From assembly GCF_900637905.1 (NCBI RefSeq), contig NZ_LR134472.1, forward strand, positions 62,001 to 126,000: a stretch of 64,000 nucleotides of DNA, read 5' to 3'. The notes beneath the pieces were generated by a model. The model was given only the letters and a program-made list of their open reading frames with translations, searched no databases and had not been told where the DNA came from. Position numbers and translations under genes: made by a program. Origin of the DNA: Parvimonas micra. GTDB lineage: Bacteria > Bacillota > Clostridia > Tissierellales > Peptoniphilaceae. Positions 53,023 to 62,918 of this stretch are shown piece by piece. Within the stretch, counting starts at the first letter, position 1, and each line of letters opens with the position of its first letter.

Positions 53023-54165
53023 CTAATCAATTATTTCTTTTAAAGCTAAAATAAACTCATCTATTTCTTCAAAAGTATTATTTTCACCAAAACTAATTCT
53101 AACAGCGCTATTTTTTAATTCCTCTTCAATTCCCATAGCATCTAGAACATGAGATTTTTCAACAGCACCACTACTGCATGCAGATCCTCCGGAAATACAA
53201 ATTCCTCTAAAATCCATACTCATAATTAGCATTTCCTTATCTACTTCGGGAAAAGAAATATTAATATTACCGGAATATCTATTTTCAAGAGAACCATTTA
53301 TATTAAATCTACTAAAGTTTTCATTAAGGATTTTTAAAAAATACTCTCTTAAAGCAAATCTTTTAGAAACATTTTTCTCTCTGGAATCTCTTAAAATGTC
53401 TATAGCTTTTGAAAAACCTACAATCCCTGCAACATTTTCAGTTCCTGCACGTCTTGATCGCTCTTGACTCCCGCCAAATATAAAATTTTCAATTTCTGTC
53501 CCGGATTTTATGTACAATGCACCTATTCCTTTAGGTGCATGAACTTTATGACCGGAAACAGAAAGTAAATCCACATTTAAATCTTTTACATCAATTTTTA
53601 TTTCTGATAAAGCTTGAACTGCATCTGTATGAAAAACTATATTCGGATTTTTTTTCTTGACAAAACTACAAATCTTCTTTATATCTTGAATAGTTCCAAC
53701 TTCATTATTAACATACATAACAGATACTAAAAAAGTATCTTCTCTTATAGCATCAGTCACATCTTTTGCATCTATAAAACCATCTCTATCAGGAAAAATA
53801 TAAGTAACATCAAAACCTCTATTTTTCAAAAATTTTGCAGTTTCTAAAATTGCAGAGTGTTCAAAGGCTGTTAATATAATATGACCATTTTTTCTCCCTT
53901 TAAACAAAGTCATTCCTATAAAAGCCCAATTATCTGCTTCAGTTCCTCCTGATGTAAAAAACAATTCATTTTTATCCGCATTTATGTAATTAGAAATATT
54001 TTCTCTTGATTTTTCAATAGCAACTCTTGACTTTTGTGAAAATTCATAAAGAGATGAAGGATTTGAATAATTATAAATTAAAAAATTCTTCATTGAGTCA
54101 AAAACTTCTTCATTCAAACTTGTAGTTGCAAAATTATCAAAATAAATAATATTATCCATATACAT
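53023..54165 (-). CDS. Cysteine desulfurase (NifS/IscS family)
   Basis: 380 residues. PLP enzyme with FDNFATTSLN, HIILTAFEHSAILE, VHFHTDAVQ-type FHTDAVQALSEI, and the PLP lysine in DLLSVSGHKVHAPKGIGALY; the sulfur-carrying Cys is in GGSACSSGAVEKSHVL (about 320-335), typical of group I enzymes. Provides sulfur for Fe-S clusters or tRNA thiolation. In many clostridia it lies before mnmA or iscU; here neither is adjacent. Start at 54165 is 4 nt from GGAG, while the ATG two codons later has 10-nt spacing, so either may be used. Confidence 0.94.
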   Translation of the reverse strand: MYMDNIIYFDNFATTSLNEEVFDSMKNFLIYNYSNPSSLYEFSQKSRVAIEKSRENISNYINADKNELFFTSGGTEADNWAFIGMTLFKGRKNGHIILTAFEHSAILETAKFLKNRGFDVTYIFPDRDGFIDAKDVTDAIREDTFLVSVMYVNNEVGTIQDIKKICSFVKKKNPNIVFHTDAVQALSEIKIDVKDLNVDLLSVSGHKVHAPKGIGALYIKSGTEIENFIFGGSQERSRRAGTENVAGIVGFSKAIDILRDSREKNVSKRFALREYFLKILNENFSRFNINGSLENRYSGNINISFPEVDKEMLIMSMDFRGICISGGSACSSGAVEKSHVLDAMGIEEELKNSAVRISFGENNTFEEIDEFILALKEIID

Positions 54166-54198
54166 AAAACTCCATTTTTAAAAAAATATATTACTATA

Positions 54199-54227
54199 AT
54201 TATACTCCAAAATGCTATAAATTACAA
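54199..54227 (-). promoter_or_regulatory. Promoter of the cysteine desulfurase-alaS operon
   Basis: Minus strand TTGTAA, 17-nt spacer, TATAAT, about 35 nt before the start codon. Confidence 0.7.
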
Positions 54228-54344
54228 GAAATCATAATAAAAAGTCCTAAAAACTTTCTAAGATTAGTAAATAAATTTTTTATTTTTACACTTATCGTTT
54301 ATCAATTAGGATATATTTTTTGAGTTATCCAATATATTTTCTCA

Positions 54345-54373
54345 TAAAAAAGACACTGAATTTTCAGTGCCTT
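54345..54373 (-). terminator. Terminator of the ribosomal protein operon
   Basis: Minus strand GGCACTGAA-AATTCAGTGTC stem followed by TTTTTT, about 40 nt after rplQ. Confidence 0.9.
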
Positions 54374-54414
54374 TAGTAAACTTTTATTAAAATCTAATAT
54401 TAGCTTTTAAGCAA

Positions 54415-54759
54415 TTATTTTACTAATTCTAAAATCGCCATTTCAGCTGCGTCCCCTTGTCTAGGTCCTAGCTTTAATATTCTTGTATATCCACCATTTC
54501 TTTCTTTATAAAGTGGAGCAATTTCTTCGAATAGCTTATGAACTGTTTCAGTCTTATAAATATAAGCCAAGGCTTGTCTTCTTGAATGAAGATCTCCTTT
54601 TTTACCAAGAGTTATCATTTTTTCAGCTACTCTTCTAGTTTCCTTTGCTCTTGTTAACGTAGTTTCAATCTTTCCGTTTTCAATAAGAGATTGAACTTGA
54701 TTTCTAAGCATCGCATCTCTATGGTCAGCTCTACGTCCAAGTTTTCTTAAATTAGCCAA
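54415..54759 (-). CDS. rplQ: 50S ribosomal protein L17
   Basis: 114 residues, full length. Conserved [14 protein letters not shown] start and [24 protein letters not shown] end. Sits near the exit tunnel of the 50S subunit. Last gene of the alpha operon, following rpoA as usual, then a strong terminator. Confidence 0.97.
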   Translation of the reverse strand: MANLRKLGRRADHRDAMLRNQVQSLIENGKIETTLTRAKETRRVAEKMITLGKKGDLHSRRQALAYIYKTETVHKLFEEIAPLYKERNGGYTRILKLGPRQGDAAEMAILELVK

Positions 54760-54777
54760 AGTACTACCTCCTCTTTT

Positions 54778-55719
54778 TTATTCTTCATTTAAAAATTTTA
54801 ATCCTAATTCATGTATTTTATCTACTACTTCTTCTACAGATTTTTTACCAAAGTTTTTAATTTTCTTCAGTTGTTCTATATCTTGTGAAATAATGTCTTT
54901 AACTGTATCAAGATTTGCTCTTTTCAAACAGTTAAAACTTCTAAGGGATAAATCTAATTCTTCAACACTCTTTGATAAAACACCGTTAGCATCTAAAATT
55001 TTACCATCTTTTATACTTGAATTATCAAGATTAATATCTGGTAGTGATCTAAATAGACTTAAGTAATCTATAAAAATTCCAGCACCTGTTGAAAGAGCCT
55101 CTTGTGGAGTTATTGTTCCATTTGTCCAAACTTCAATTTCAAGTTTATCAAAATCTATACTTTGTCCAACTCTGGTATTTCCCACGATAAAGTTTACTTT
55201 TTTTACAGGAGAAAAAGAAGAGTCAACCGCTATTGAATTAATATCACAATATTCCTTATTCAAGTCACTAACTCTGTAGCCTTTACCATTTAAGACCAAC
55301 AAATCCATTCTAATTTCTCCCTCTTCATTAAGAGTTGTTATATAATGATCTTTATTAGCTATTTCAACATTTTGATTTTCAGAAATATCTCCAGCTGTTA
55401 CAACTTTTGGACCTTTCACATTCAATTCTAATATTACAGGTTCATCATTAAATTTCTTTAATGCAATTCCTTTAATATTTATTAATATTTCAGGAACATC
55501 AGCAATCGAACCTTTAATAGTTGTAAACTCATGTCCAACACCATCAATCTTCACAGTTGCTATGGCAGATCCAGGAAGAGAACCCAAAAGCACTCTCCTC
55601 ATGGAATTCCCTAGTGTAGTACCATATCCTCTATCAAGAGGCATTATAGCAAATTTACCATAGTTTTTCTCAAGATCTATATCTAAAACTTCAATATTTG
55701 TATTTAAATCTTCTGTCAT
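54778..55719 (-). CDS. rpoA: RNA polymerase alpha subunit
   Basis: 313 residues. N-terminal dimerisation domain (GYGTTLGNSMRRVLLGSLPGSA), insert domain, short linker and C-terminal domain (about 245-313) with the SLRSFNCLKRANLDTV and FGKKSVEEV determinants for DNA and activator contact. Core subunit of transcription. Lies directly after rpsK; rpsD, usually between them, is missing here. Confidence 0.97.
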   Translation of the reverse strand: MTEDLNTNIEVLDIDLEKNYGKFAIMPLDRGYGTTLGNSMRRVLLGSLPGSAIATVKIDGVGHEFTTIKGSIADVPEILINIKGIALKKFNDEPVILELNVKGPKVVTAGDISENQNVEIANKDHYITTLNEEGEIRMDLLVLNGKGYRVSDLNKEYCDINSIAVDSSFSPVKKVNFIVGNTRVGQSIDFDKLEIEVWTNGTITPQEALSTGAGIFIDYLSLFRSLPDINLDNSSIKDGKILDANGVLSKSVEELDLSLRSFNCLKRANLDTVKDIISQDIEQLKKIKNFGKKSVEEVVDKIHELGLKFLNEE

Positions 55720-55781
55720 AGACTTTATCCTCCTTAGTCTAATTCATATTGAAACTTTTAAATACCTTTAAAAGTTTACAA

Positions 55782-56177
55782 TTACACTCTTCTTCTCTTT
55801 GGTGGTCTACAACCATTATGTGGAATTGGAGTAACATCCTTAATTAAACTAACTTCAAGTCCAGTAGCTTGTAATGATCTAATAGCAGCTTCTCTACCTG
55901 ATCCAGGTCCTTTAACATAAACCTCTACAACTTTTAGTCCATGTTCCATAGCTTTTTTTGCAGCTTCTTCAGCAGCTTGTTGTGCAGCAAATGGAGTAGA
56001 TTTTCTTGATCCTCTAAAGCCTAATTGTCCAGCACTAGCCCAAGAAATTACATTACCATTTAAGTCACTAAGAGTTACCATAGTGTTATTAAATGAAGAA
56101 ACGATATGAGCTTGTCCTTTTTCAATATTTTTACGCTCTCTTCTTTTAACACGAGCTTTTTGTTTCTTAATTGCCAA
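55782..56177 (-). CDS. rpsK: 30S ribosomal protein S11
   Basis: 131 residues, full length. Conserved [16 protein letters not shown] and C-terminal [16 protein letters not shown] that contacts 16S rRNA on the platform. Between rpsM and rpoA. Confidence 0.97.
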   Translation of the reverse strand: MAIKKQKARVKRRERKNIEKGQAHIVSSFNNTMVTLSDLNGNVISWASAGQLGFRGSRKSTPFAAQQAAEEAAKKAMEHGLKVVEVYVKGPGSGREAAIRSLQATGLEVSLIKDVTPIPHNGCRPPKRRRV

Positions 56178-56190
56178 TTAAAATCCCTCC

Positions 56191-56559
56191 TTATTTACCT
56201 TTTTTTGTACCAGAAACTTTCTTTGGACCTTTTCTTGTTCTGGCATTATTTTTAGTATTTTGTCCTCTTACAGGTAAACCTCTTCTATGTCTGATTCCTC
56301 TGTAACAGTTAATTTCTCTTAATCTCTTAATATTCATAGCGATTTCTCTACGTAAATCACCTTCAACAAGATATTTATCTATTTCAGCTCTTATTAAAGC
56401 AACTTCAGCTTCAGTTAAATCTTTAACTCTTGTATCTGGGTTGATTCCAGCATTTCTAAGAATATCATTTGAAGTCTTTCTACCTATACCATAGATATAA
56501 GTCAAACCTATTTCTACCCTTTTTTCTCTTGGTAAGTCGACACCTACAATTCTTGCCAC
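56191..56559 (-). CDS. rpsM: 30S ribosomal protein S13
   Basis: 122 residues, GTG start with GGAGGTG upstream. Typical [24 protein letters not shown] start and basic [11 protein letters not shown] tail near the P-site tRNA. Follows rpmJ. Confidence 0.97.
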   Translation of the reverse strand: MARIVGVDLPREKRVEIGLTYIYGIGRKTSNDILRNAGINPDTRVKDLTEAEVALIRAEIDKYLVEGDLRREIAMNIKRLREINCYRGIRHRRGLPVRGQNTKNNARTRKGPKKVSGTKKGK

Positions 56560-56582
56560 TGTTACCTACACCTCCATCTTCA

Positions 56583-56696
56583 TTAACCTTGTTTTTGTTT
56601 GTGCTTTGGATTTTCACAAATCACCATTACTCTACCTTTTCTTCTGATGATTTTACACTTTTCGCACATTTTTTTCACTGATGGTCTTACTTTCAT
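56583..56696 (-). CDS. rpmJ: 50S ribosomal protein L36
   Basis: 37 residues, too short for most open-frame lists. Reads [20 protein letters not shown] and continues with a second zinc pair: CxxC (residues 11 and 14), Cys27 and His33 form the C3H zinc site of the zinc-containing L36 type. AGGGAC-type site upstream of the ATG. In the standard place between infA and rpsM. Confidence 0.95.
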   Translation of the reverse strand: MKVRPSVKKMCEKCKIIRRKGRVMVICENPKHKQKQG

Positions 56697-56712
56697 TTAA
56701 GTCCCTCCTATG

Positions 56713-56931
56713 CTACTTGTTTCGCCAAGTTATTCTTCCTTTTGTTAAATCATAAGGTGAAAGTTCAACCAATACCTTATCACCTGGAAGAATTCTTATA
56801 TAATTCATTCTTAATTTTCCTGATATATGAGCTGTTATTTCATGACCATTTGCAAGTTTAACCTTAAATATAGTATTCGGCATAGCATCAATAACAGTTC
56901 CTTCAACTTCTATAACATCCTTTTTGGACAT
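56713..56931 (-). CDS. infA: Translation initiation factor IF-1
   Basis: 72 residues, a single OB-fold of the S1 type, with [22 protein letters not shown] and the end GRITWR. Binds the 30S A site during initiation. AGGAGG upstream; between the KOW-protein gene and rpmJ. Confidence 0.97.
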   Translation of the reverse strand: MSKKDVIEVEGTVIDAMPNTIFKVKLANGHEITAHISGKLRMNYIRILPGDKVLVELSPYDLTKGRITWRNK

Positions 56932-56943
56932 TTAAAGAACCTC

Positions 56944-57225
56944 CTATTTTTCTACATTATCCTGTATATATGATTTTAATAATTTTCTCAAATTAGAATC
57001 ATTAAATGATAATGGATTCAAACTAAAATCTTTAAGCACGTCATTATAAATTTGCAAATGCTTTGACTTTTTAAGTTTAGGTTTAGAAAGAGGTCTGTTA
57101 CTTCCATTAGCAACTTTTACTAATGATGAACTTACCACCTCAACTATGATCATTACTTCGCCCTTGTCCCGGCCCTTAAGTGATTTTACAACCTGACCTA
57201 CTTTAAAATCAAAATTTAGATCCAT
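56944..57225 (-). CDS. KOW-domain RNA-binding protein (L14e/L24-like)
   Basis: 93 residues. N-terminal KOW motif with F-K-V-G-Q-V-V-K-S-L-x-G-R-D-K-G-E, then a basic stretch (RPLSKPKLKKSKHLQ) and a helical tail. In clostridia such genes sit between map and infA in the spc operon; here it follows adk directly because map is absent. Probably binds rRNA or ribosome; exact role unknown. Confidence 0.88.
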   Translation of the reverse strand: MDLNFDFKVGQVVKSLKGRDKGEVMIIVEVVSSSLVKVANGSNRPLSKPKLKKSKHLQIYNDVLKDFSLNPLSFNDSNLRKLLKSYIQDNVEK

Positions 57226-57243
57226 AGTATACTCTCCAAAATG

Positions 57244-57894
57244 TTAGACATTTTTAGAAAGAGACTCCTTAATTTGTGAAAAGACATCCTCAATAGACAA
57301 AGTACCATCAACAGTTAAAACTAATCCTAAATTCTTGTAAAAATCAATTAGTGGAAAAGTCTGATTTTCATATACTTCTATACGATCTAATACAGTTTTT
57401 TCATTATCATCAGCCCTTTGAATAACTTCGCCTGAGCATTTATCACAAACTCCATCTTTTGATGTTGGTTTATTATCTATATGATAAGTTTCTCCACAGT
57501 TTTTACAAACTCTTCTTCCTGAAAGTCTCTTTACTAAAATATTTTTATCAACATCAATGTTAATAACTTTATCTAGTTTAAGACCTCTTTCTTCTAATCC
57601 TTTTTGTAAGGCTTCTGCTTGATTAATTGTTCTTGGAAAACCATCTAATAAAAATCCATTTTTACAGTCTTCCTTTGAAAGTCTATCCCAAACTAAATCA
57701 ATAGTAAGTTCATCAGGTACTAATTGACCTTTGTCTAAGTAAGACTTTACTTTTTTCCCAAGCTCTGTTTCATTTTTAATATTATGTCTAAAAATATCTC
57801 CTGTTGAAATATGAGTTATTCCATATTCCGCAACGATACTTGACGCTTGAGTTCCCTTTCCTGCTCCAGGGGGTCCTAACAAAATTAGTCTCAT
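57244..57894 (-). CDS. adk: Adenylate kinase
   Basis: 216 residues. P-loop GPPGAGKGTQ (7-16), LID domain with a four-Cys zinc site (CKNCGETYH and CDKCSG), and GFPRTINQAEAL. Balances ATP, ADP and AMP. The zinc LID is the Gram-positive type. Follows secY as usual. Confidence 0.97.
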   Translation of the reverse strand: MRLILLGPPGAGKGTQASSIVAEYGITHISTGDIFRHNIKNETELGKKVKSYLDKGQLVPDELTIDLVWDRLSKEDCKNGFLLDGFPRTINQAEALQKGLEERGLKLDKVINIDVDKNILVKRLSGRRVCKNCGETYHIDNKPTSKDGVCDKCSGEVIQRADDNEKTVLDRIEVYENQTFPLIDFYKNLGLVLTVDGTLSIEDVFSQIKESLSKNV

Positions 57895-57911
57895 ATTTTA
57901 TCTCCTATAAA

Positions 57912-59189
57912 CTATTTATTTAAAAAACCTTTATAGTGTCTCATCAACATCATAGATTCTATTTGTTTCATTGTTTCAATTACAACACCAACTATAATTA
58001 TAACTGATGTTCCACCAAAATTTATTTTCATTCCACTCAAACGAGAAAGAACTATTGGAGCTGAAGCAACTAATGCTAATATAATAGAACCTGAGAAAGT
58101 AATTCTATTTGATATTTTTTGTAAATATTCTCCAGTAGGTTTTCCTGGTCTTATTCCAGGAATAAAGCCACCATACTGTTGTAAATTTTTTGCATATTCA
58201 ACAGTATTAAACTGAATTGATGAATAAAAGAATCCGAATAATATTATTAATATAAAATTCATTATTGAATATACATATACACCAACTGAGCCTTCAACAG
58301 TTAAATACGAACTAATCCAACTTGGAGTTCCACCAGAAAATAACAATGAAAGAGTTTGTGGCATAGCCAACAAAGATGATGCAAAGATTACAGGCATTAC
58401 ACCACTCATATTAACCTTTACAGGAATGTGAGTAGCTTGTCCACCATACATCTTTCTTCCAACGACTTTCTTAGCATATTGTACTGTTATTTTTCTTTCA
58501 CCTTCATTTATAAGTACAACTATTACAACTATTAAAACAGCTGCTAGCACAATTCCTATTATTGTCAAAATTCCAACTGTTCCAGTCATAATTCCATAAA
58601 TAAAGGTTCCGATTTGTGTCGGTAAATTTGAAACTATTCCAAGGAAGATAATAATTGAGATACCATTACCAATTCCTTTTTCAGTAATTATTTCACCTAA
58701 CCAAACTAAAAACATTGAACCAGCCAATAAAGATGTAATAATTAATGCTGATTGAATATATCCTTTAGCAACTATTGCCTTAGCAAATAATCCGTTTGCT
58801 ATTGCCATAGCTTCAAAAATTCCAAGAATTACTGCTCCTATTTTAGTATATTTTGCAACTTTCTTTCTACCCATTTCTCCATCTCTTGCAATTTCTCCAA
58901 GTCTTGGAAATGCAATAGTAAGAAGTTGAACAACTATTGATGCTGTAATATATGGATAAATACTAAGAGCAAAAACACTCATTTGTTTTAAACTACCTCC
59001 GGCAAGTAAATCTAACAGATTTACTAAACCTCCAGCATTACTACTCATAAGTTTATTAACAACATTTTTATCCATAAAAGGAATAGGAATAATGTTACCA
59101 AGTCTATAAACAACAATCATCAATAGCGTAAAAATCATTTTACTTCTGATTTCTTTTATTCTCCACGCATTTGATAGAGTCTTGAACAT
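57912..59189 (-). CDS. secY: Protein translocase subunit SecY
   Basis: 425 residues, ten membrane helices. Plug region and family stretches GIFPYITASI-like SIYPYITASIVVQLL, GEITEKGIGNGISIIIF, and PGKPTGEYLQ. Forms the protein-conducting channel with SecE and SecG. Between rplO and adk in the conserved spc order; its start overlaps close behind the rplO stop. Confidence 0.97.
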   Translation of the reverse strand: MFKTLSNAWRIKEIRSKMIFTLLMIVVYRLGNIIPIPFMDKNVVNKLMSSNAGGLVNLLDLLAGGSLKQMSVFALSIYPYITASIVVQLLTIAFPRLGEIARDGEMGRKKVAKYTKIGAVILGIFEAMAIANGLFAKAIVAKGYIQSALIITSLLAGSMFLVWLGEIITEKGIGNGISIIIFLGIVSNLPTQIGTFIYGIMTGTVGILTIIGIVLAAVLIVVIVVLINEGERKITVQYAKKVVGRKMYGGQATHIPVKVNMSGVMPVIFASSLLAMPQTLSLLFSGGTPSWISSYLTVEGSVGVYVYSIMNFILIILFGFFYSSIQFNTVEYAKNLQQYGGFIPGIRPGKPTGEYLQKISNRITFSGSIILALVASAPIVLSRLSGMKINFGGTSVIIIVGVVIETMKQIESMMLMRHYKGFLNK

Positions 59190-59190
59190 A

Positions 59191-59640
59191 CTAGATCACC
59201 TCTACCTTTCCTCCAGTGCTTTCTATTTTTTCGACAGCACTCTTAGTAAATTTACTGCAAGATACAGTTAACTTTTTAGTTAATTCTCCATTACCTAAAA
59301 TTTTAACACCATCTTTTGCCTTTGCCTTTTTAGCTAAATTAACTTCAAATATTAATTCTTCAGTAACTTCTGTACCATCTTCAAAAATATTTAATTGTTC
59401 TACATTTACTTCTGCATATTTTTTTGCAAAAATATTTGTAAAACCTCTTTTTGGAAGCCTTCTAAATAGTGGCATTTGTCCACCTTCAAATCCAGGTCTT
59501 ACTCCACCGCCTGATCTTGAATTTTGACCGTCACGTCCTTTACCACCGTACTTACCAAGTCCGGAACCGTAACCTCTACCAAGTCTTTTTCTTGCCTTTG
59601 AGCCTCCACCTTCAGCAGGTCTTAAATCATGTAACTTCAC
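59191..59640 (-). CDS. rplO: 50S ribosomal protein L15
   Basis: 149 residues, GTG start with AAGGAGG upstream. Gly/Arg-rich N-terminal tail ([19 protein letters not shown]) that threads 23S rRNA, then a globular domain. One bp before secY. Confidence 0.97.
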   Translation of the reverse strand: MKLHDLRPAEGGGSKARKRLGRGYGSGLGKYGGKGRDGQNSRSGGGVRPGFEGGQMPLFRRLPKRGFTNIFAKKYAEVNVEQLNIFEDGTEVTEELIFEVNLAKKAKAKDGVKILGNGELTKKLTVSCSKFTKSAVEKIESTGGKVEVI

Positions 59641-59653
59641 GCTTTATACCTCC

Positions 59654-59833
59654 TTAAATTTCTTCAACTTCAAGCATAAAACTAATTTGATTGATCATAC
59701 CTCTAATTGATGGAGTGTCTTCTTTAACAACTGTTTGACCAACTTTTTTTAAACCTAAAGCTTCAACATTTTTAACATGTTTTTCTATTCTACCAATTTT
59801 ACTCTTTTTAAGTGTTATTTTGAGCTTTGCCAT
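59654..59833 (-). CDS. rpmD: 50S ribosomal protein L30
   Basis: 59 residues, short enough to be missed. Begins [20 protein letters not shown], with GLKKVGQTV and IRGMINQI typical of bacterial L30. Preceded by AGGAGG-type GGAGGGC and ATG at 59831-59833, stop at 59654-59656. Usual place between rpsE and rplO. Confidence 0.95.
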   Translation of the reverse strand: MAKLKITLKKSKIGRIEKHVKNVEALGLKKVGQTVVKEDTPSIRGMINQISFMLEVEEI

Positions 59834-59847
59834 TTTAAAAGCCCTCC

Positions 59848-60354
59848 TTAACCTAATATTTCTTCTACGGATTTTCCTCTTAATCTAGCTATATCTTCAG
59901 CTCTTTTAAGATTCTTTAACCCTTCCATAGTTGCATTAACTATATTTCTAGCATTAGTAGTTCCCAAAGATTTACTTCTAACATCTTTAATTCCTGCAAG
60001 TTCACAAACCGCACGAACAGGACCACCAGCGATAACTCCAGTACCGGCTCCAGCAGGTTTTAATAAAACTCTACCTGCTCCAAAAACCCCAACAATTTCA
60101 TGAGGAATTGTAGTATTTACAAGTGGCACTCTAATTACATGTTTCTTAGCGTCTTGTACACCTTTTCTGATAGCTTCAGGAACTTCAAGCGCTTTTCCAA
60201 TACCAACACCAACATGTCCATTACCATCTCCAACTACTACAAGAACACTAAATCTAAAGTTTCTACCACCTTTTACTACTTTAGTAACACGGTTGATGGC
60301 AACTACTCTTTCTTCTAATTCTAATCCTTCTACTTCTTTAATTAAAAGTTCCAT
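59848..60354 (-). CDS. rpsE: 30S ribosomal protein S5
   Basis: 168 residues. N-terminal dsRBD-like fold with [26 protein letters not shown], and the C-terminal RGKSVEEIL. Contributes to decoding accuracy and helicase action at the mRNA entry. Between rplR and rpmD. Confidence 0.97.
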   Translation of the reverse strand: MELLIKEVEGLELEERVVAINRVTKVVKGGRNFRFSVLVVVGDGNGHVGVGIGKALEVPEAIRKGVQDAKKHVIRVPLVNTTIPHEIVGVFGAGRVLLKPAGAGTGVIAGGPVRAVCELAGIKDVRSKSLGTTNARNIVNATMEGLKNLKRAEDIARLRGKSVEEILG

Positions 60355-60371
60355 TAATTACCCTCCTGATA

Positions 60372-60737
60372 CTAAAATTTAAGTCCAGCTTCTCTGGCAC
60401 CTTCAGCTAATTCCTTAACTTTTCCATGATATAAATATCCGCTTCTATCAAAAACTACTTCTGTAATGCCTTTTTCAATCGCTTTTTTACCAATTGCAAG
60501 ACCAACAGCTTTAGCAGCCTCTTTATTTGATTTTGATTCTAATGAAGCTAATTCTTTATCTAAAGTTGAAGCTGAAACTAAAGTTACACCTTTAGTATCA
60601 TCTATAATTTGAGCATATATATTAGTATTACTTCTATATAAATTTAATCTTGGTTTTTCAGGAGTTCCAGAAACTTTTTTTCTTACTCTAGCATGTCTTG
60701 CTTTTCTATTTTCATTTTTGTTAATTTGCTTTAACAT
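60372..60737 (-). CDS. rplR: 50S ribosomal protein L18
   Basis: 121 residues. Basic start ([22 protein letters not shown]), 5S rRNA-binding domain and the end [15 protein letters not shown]-like [16 protein letters not shown]. Usual place between rplF and rpsE. Confidence 0.97.
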   Translation of the reverse strand: MLKQINKNENRKARHARVRKKVSGTPEKPRLNLYRSNTNIYAQIIDDTKGVTLVSASTLDKELASLESKSNKEAAKAVGLAIGKKAIEKGITEVVFDRSGYLYHGKVKELAEGAREAGLKF

Positions 60738-60753
60738 TAAATTTCACTCCTTC

Positions 60754-61293
60754 CTATTTACCAGTTTTACCAACTTTACGTCTGATATATTCACCTTCAT
60801 ATCTAACACCTTTACCCTTATAAGGTTCCGGTCTTCTATAAGAACGAATATTTGCTGCAAAGTTTCCAAGTTTTTGTTTATCAATACCATTAATCACAAT
60901 TTTTGTTGGTTCAGGAACTTCAACAGTAATACCTTCCGGATCCATTACTTCAATTGGATGAGAATATCCTAAGTTTAAAGTTAATTTCTTTCCAGATTTT
61001 GCTGCTCTATATCCAGTTCCTTCAATAATCAAAGTTTTAGTAAATCCCTTTGAAACACCATCAATCATGTTAGCAAGTAATGTTCTTGTTAAACCATGAA
61101 GTGATTTATGTCTTTTTATTTCGGAAGGACGTTCTATACTTATTGTATTTCCTTCCATTTTAATGTTCATTTCTCTGCTTAATTGTTGATTTAATTTTCC
61201 TTTAGGTCCTTTTACTTCAACAAAGTTTTCTTCACCTAAGATTACCTCAACTCCAGCAGGAACAACAATTGGTTTTAATCCAATTCTTGACAT
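60754..61293 (-). CDS. rplF: 50S ribosomal protein L6
   Basis: 179 residues with two repeated domains; C-terminal signature [16 protein letters not shown]. Near the sarcin-ricin loop of the large subunit. Between rpsH and rplR. Confidence 0.97.
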   Translation of the reverse strand: MSRIGLKPIVVPAGVEVILGEENFVEVKGPKGKLNQQLSREMNIKMEGNTISIERPSEIKRHKSLHGLTRTLLANMIDGVSKGFTKTLIIEGTGYRAAKSGKKLTLNLGYSHPIEVMDPEGITVEVPEPTKIVINGIDKQKLGNFAANIRSYRRPEPYKGKGVRYEGEYIRRKVGKTGK

Positions 61294-61326
61294 TGGTTTA
61301 CCTCCTTAGTTTTAATCCTTAAAATG

Positions 61327-61722
61327 TTACCAAACGTAACAAAGAACCTCTCCACCAATACCTTCTTTTCTAGCAACTTTATCAGTTACAACTCCTTTTG
61401 ATGTTGAGATAATTGCAATTCCAAGTCCTCCTAAAACTTTAGGAATTTCGTGGCTTCTAGCATAAACTCTCAAACCCGGTTTTGAAATTCTCTTAAGTCC
61501 TGAAATAACTTTTTCGTTGTTTTTTCCATATTTTAAGTCAACTGTGATGATTCCTTGTTTGTCATCTTCAATTACATTATATCCTTCAATAAAACCTTCA
61601 TCTAATAAAATCTGTACAAGATTTTTCTTCATTTTTGATGCGGGTATTTCAACAGATGAATGTCTTGCGTTATTACCATTTCTAATTCTTGTAAGCATAT
61701 CTGCTATAGGATCAGTCATCAT
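61327..61722 (-). CDS. rpsH: 30S ribosomal protein S8
   Basis: 131 residues. [14 protein letters not shown] start and C-terminal [31 protein letters not shown]. Two ATGs in a row; the first has 8-nt spacing to AGGAGG. In many bacteria S8 regulates the spc operon through the rplE region. Confidence 0.97.
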   Translation of the reverse strand: MMTDPIADMLTRIRNGNNARHSSVEIPASKMKKNLVQILLDEGFIEGYNVIEDDKQGIITVDLKYGKNNEKVISGLKRISKPGLRVYARSHEIPKVLGGLGIAIISTSKGVVTDKVARKEGIGGEVLCYVW

Positions 61723-61746
61723 ATAAGCTTCCTCCTTTATCTAATA

Positions 61747-62016
61747 TTACCAACTAGCCTTTTTAACGCCAGGAATTTCTCCCTTGTAAGCTAATTCACG
61801 GAATACAATACGGCTGATTCCATATTTTCCAATGTATCCATGAGGACGTCCAGTTATTTTACAACGGTTGTGTAAACGAGTTGGTGAAGCATTTCTTGGT
61901 AATTTACTTAAACCAACATAGTCCCCTTTGGCTTTTAATTCTGCACGTTTTGCAGCATATTTTTCAACTAACTTTTGACGTTTTAATTCACGTTGTACCA
62001 TTGATTTTTTAGCCAT
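61747..62016 (-). CDS. rpsN: 30S ribosomal protein S14, long zinc-independent form
   Basis: 89 residues. The C-terminal half [20 protein letters not shown] carries one Cys only; the CxxC-x12-CxxC zinc motif of the 61-residue S14 form is absent. So this is the longer zinc-free (C-minus) form. Most Bacillota keep the short zinc form in this operon, which makes the present version notable. Between rplE and rpsH. Confidence 0.96.
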   Translation of the reverse strand: MAKKSMVQRELKRQKLVEKYAAKRAELKAKGDYVGLSKLPRNASPTRLHNRCKITGRPHGYIGKYGISRIVFRELAYKGEIPGVKKASW

Positions 62017-62030
62017 TAAATTTCCTCCTA

Positions 62031-62573
62031 CTACTTTTTAAAAGGCATTCCTAATAGCTCTAAAAGTGCTTTTGACTCTTCATCAGTCTTAGCAGTAGTA
62101 ACTATTATAATATCCATTCCTCTTATTTGATCAATCATATCATATACGATTTCTGGGAATATTAATTGTTCTTTTATACCTAATGCATAATTTCCTCTAC
62201 CATCAAAGCTTGAAGCGCTAACACCTCTAAAGTCTCTTACACGTGGAAGAGCTATATTAACTAATCTATCTAGAAAATCATACATTTTTTCCCCTCTAAG
62301 AGTTACTTTAGTACCAATCTTCATACCTTCTCTTAATTTGAAATTAGCAATTGATTTTTTAGCAGTAGTTATTACAGGTTTTTGACCTGAAATAATTTCC
62401 AAATCTCTTAAAGCGCTTTCTAAAACTTTTGGATTATCTTTAGCTGAACCTAAACCAATATTGATAACAATCTTATTTAATTTAGGAACCTCCATAATAT
62501 TTTTATATTTAAAACGTTCCATTAAAGCAGAAACTATTTCTTCTTTATATTTAACTTGCATTCTGGAAGTCAC
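62031..62573 (-). CDS. rplE: 50S ribosomal protein L5
   Basis: 180 residues, GTG start with AGGAGG 8 nt upstream. Conserved [29 protein letters not shown] and [21 protein letters not shown]. Binds 5S rRNA. Between rplX and rpsN. Confidence 0.97.
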   Translation of the reverse strand: MTSRMQVKYKEEIVSALMERFKYKNIMEVPKLNKIVINIGLGSAKDNPKVLESALRDLEIISGQKPVITTAKKSIANFKLREGMKIGTKVTLRGEKMYDFLDRLVNIALPRVRDFRGVSASSFDGRGNYALGIKEQLIFPEIVYDMIDQIRGMDIIIVTTAKTDEESKALLELLGMPFKK

Positions 62574-62592
62574 TTAAGATTCCTCCTTTCAA

Positions 62593-62904
62593 CTATTTAT
62601 CTATTTTTGAACCACTTTTTTTACTGATTCTAACTTTTTTATCTCCTTCAAGAGCATAACCAATTCTAGAAGGTTTATTTACTTTAGTATCAAAATACAT
62701 TACATTTGAAACATCAATACTTCCCTCAATTTTGATTAAACCAGCTTCATCCTTAGGACTCTTAGCTTTCTTGTGTTTAGTTTGAATGTTTACTCCTTGA
62801 ACTATTACTCTGTTTTCTTTAACTAAAGTTTTAAGTACTTTTCCAGTTTTTCCTTTATCTTTTCCTGCAATTACAATAACAGTATCTCCAGATTTTATTT
62901 TCAT
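62593..62904 (-). CDS. rplX: 50S ribosomal protein L24
   Basis: 103 residues. KOW motif near the start (GDTVIVIAGKDKGKTGKVLK) and VQGVNIQTKHKK. Early assembly protein of the 50S subunit. Between rplN and rplE. Confidence 0.97.
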   Translation of the reverse strand: MKIKSGDTVIVIAGKDKGKTGKVLKTLVKENRVIVQGVNIQTKHKKAKSPKDEAGLIKIEGSIDVSNVMYFDTKVNKPSRIGYALEGDKKVRISKKSGSKIDK

Positions 62905-62918
62905 TCTAACACCTCCTA

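Noticed and set aside
54228-54344. Possible small gene or RNA between the cysteine desulfurase promoter and the rplQ terminator
   Set aside because: AT-rich, no frame with a start signal, no convincing fold.
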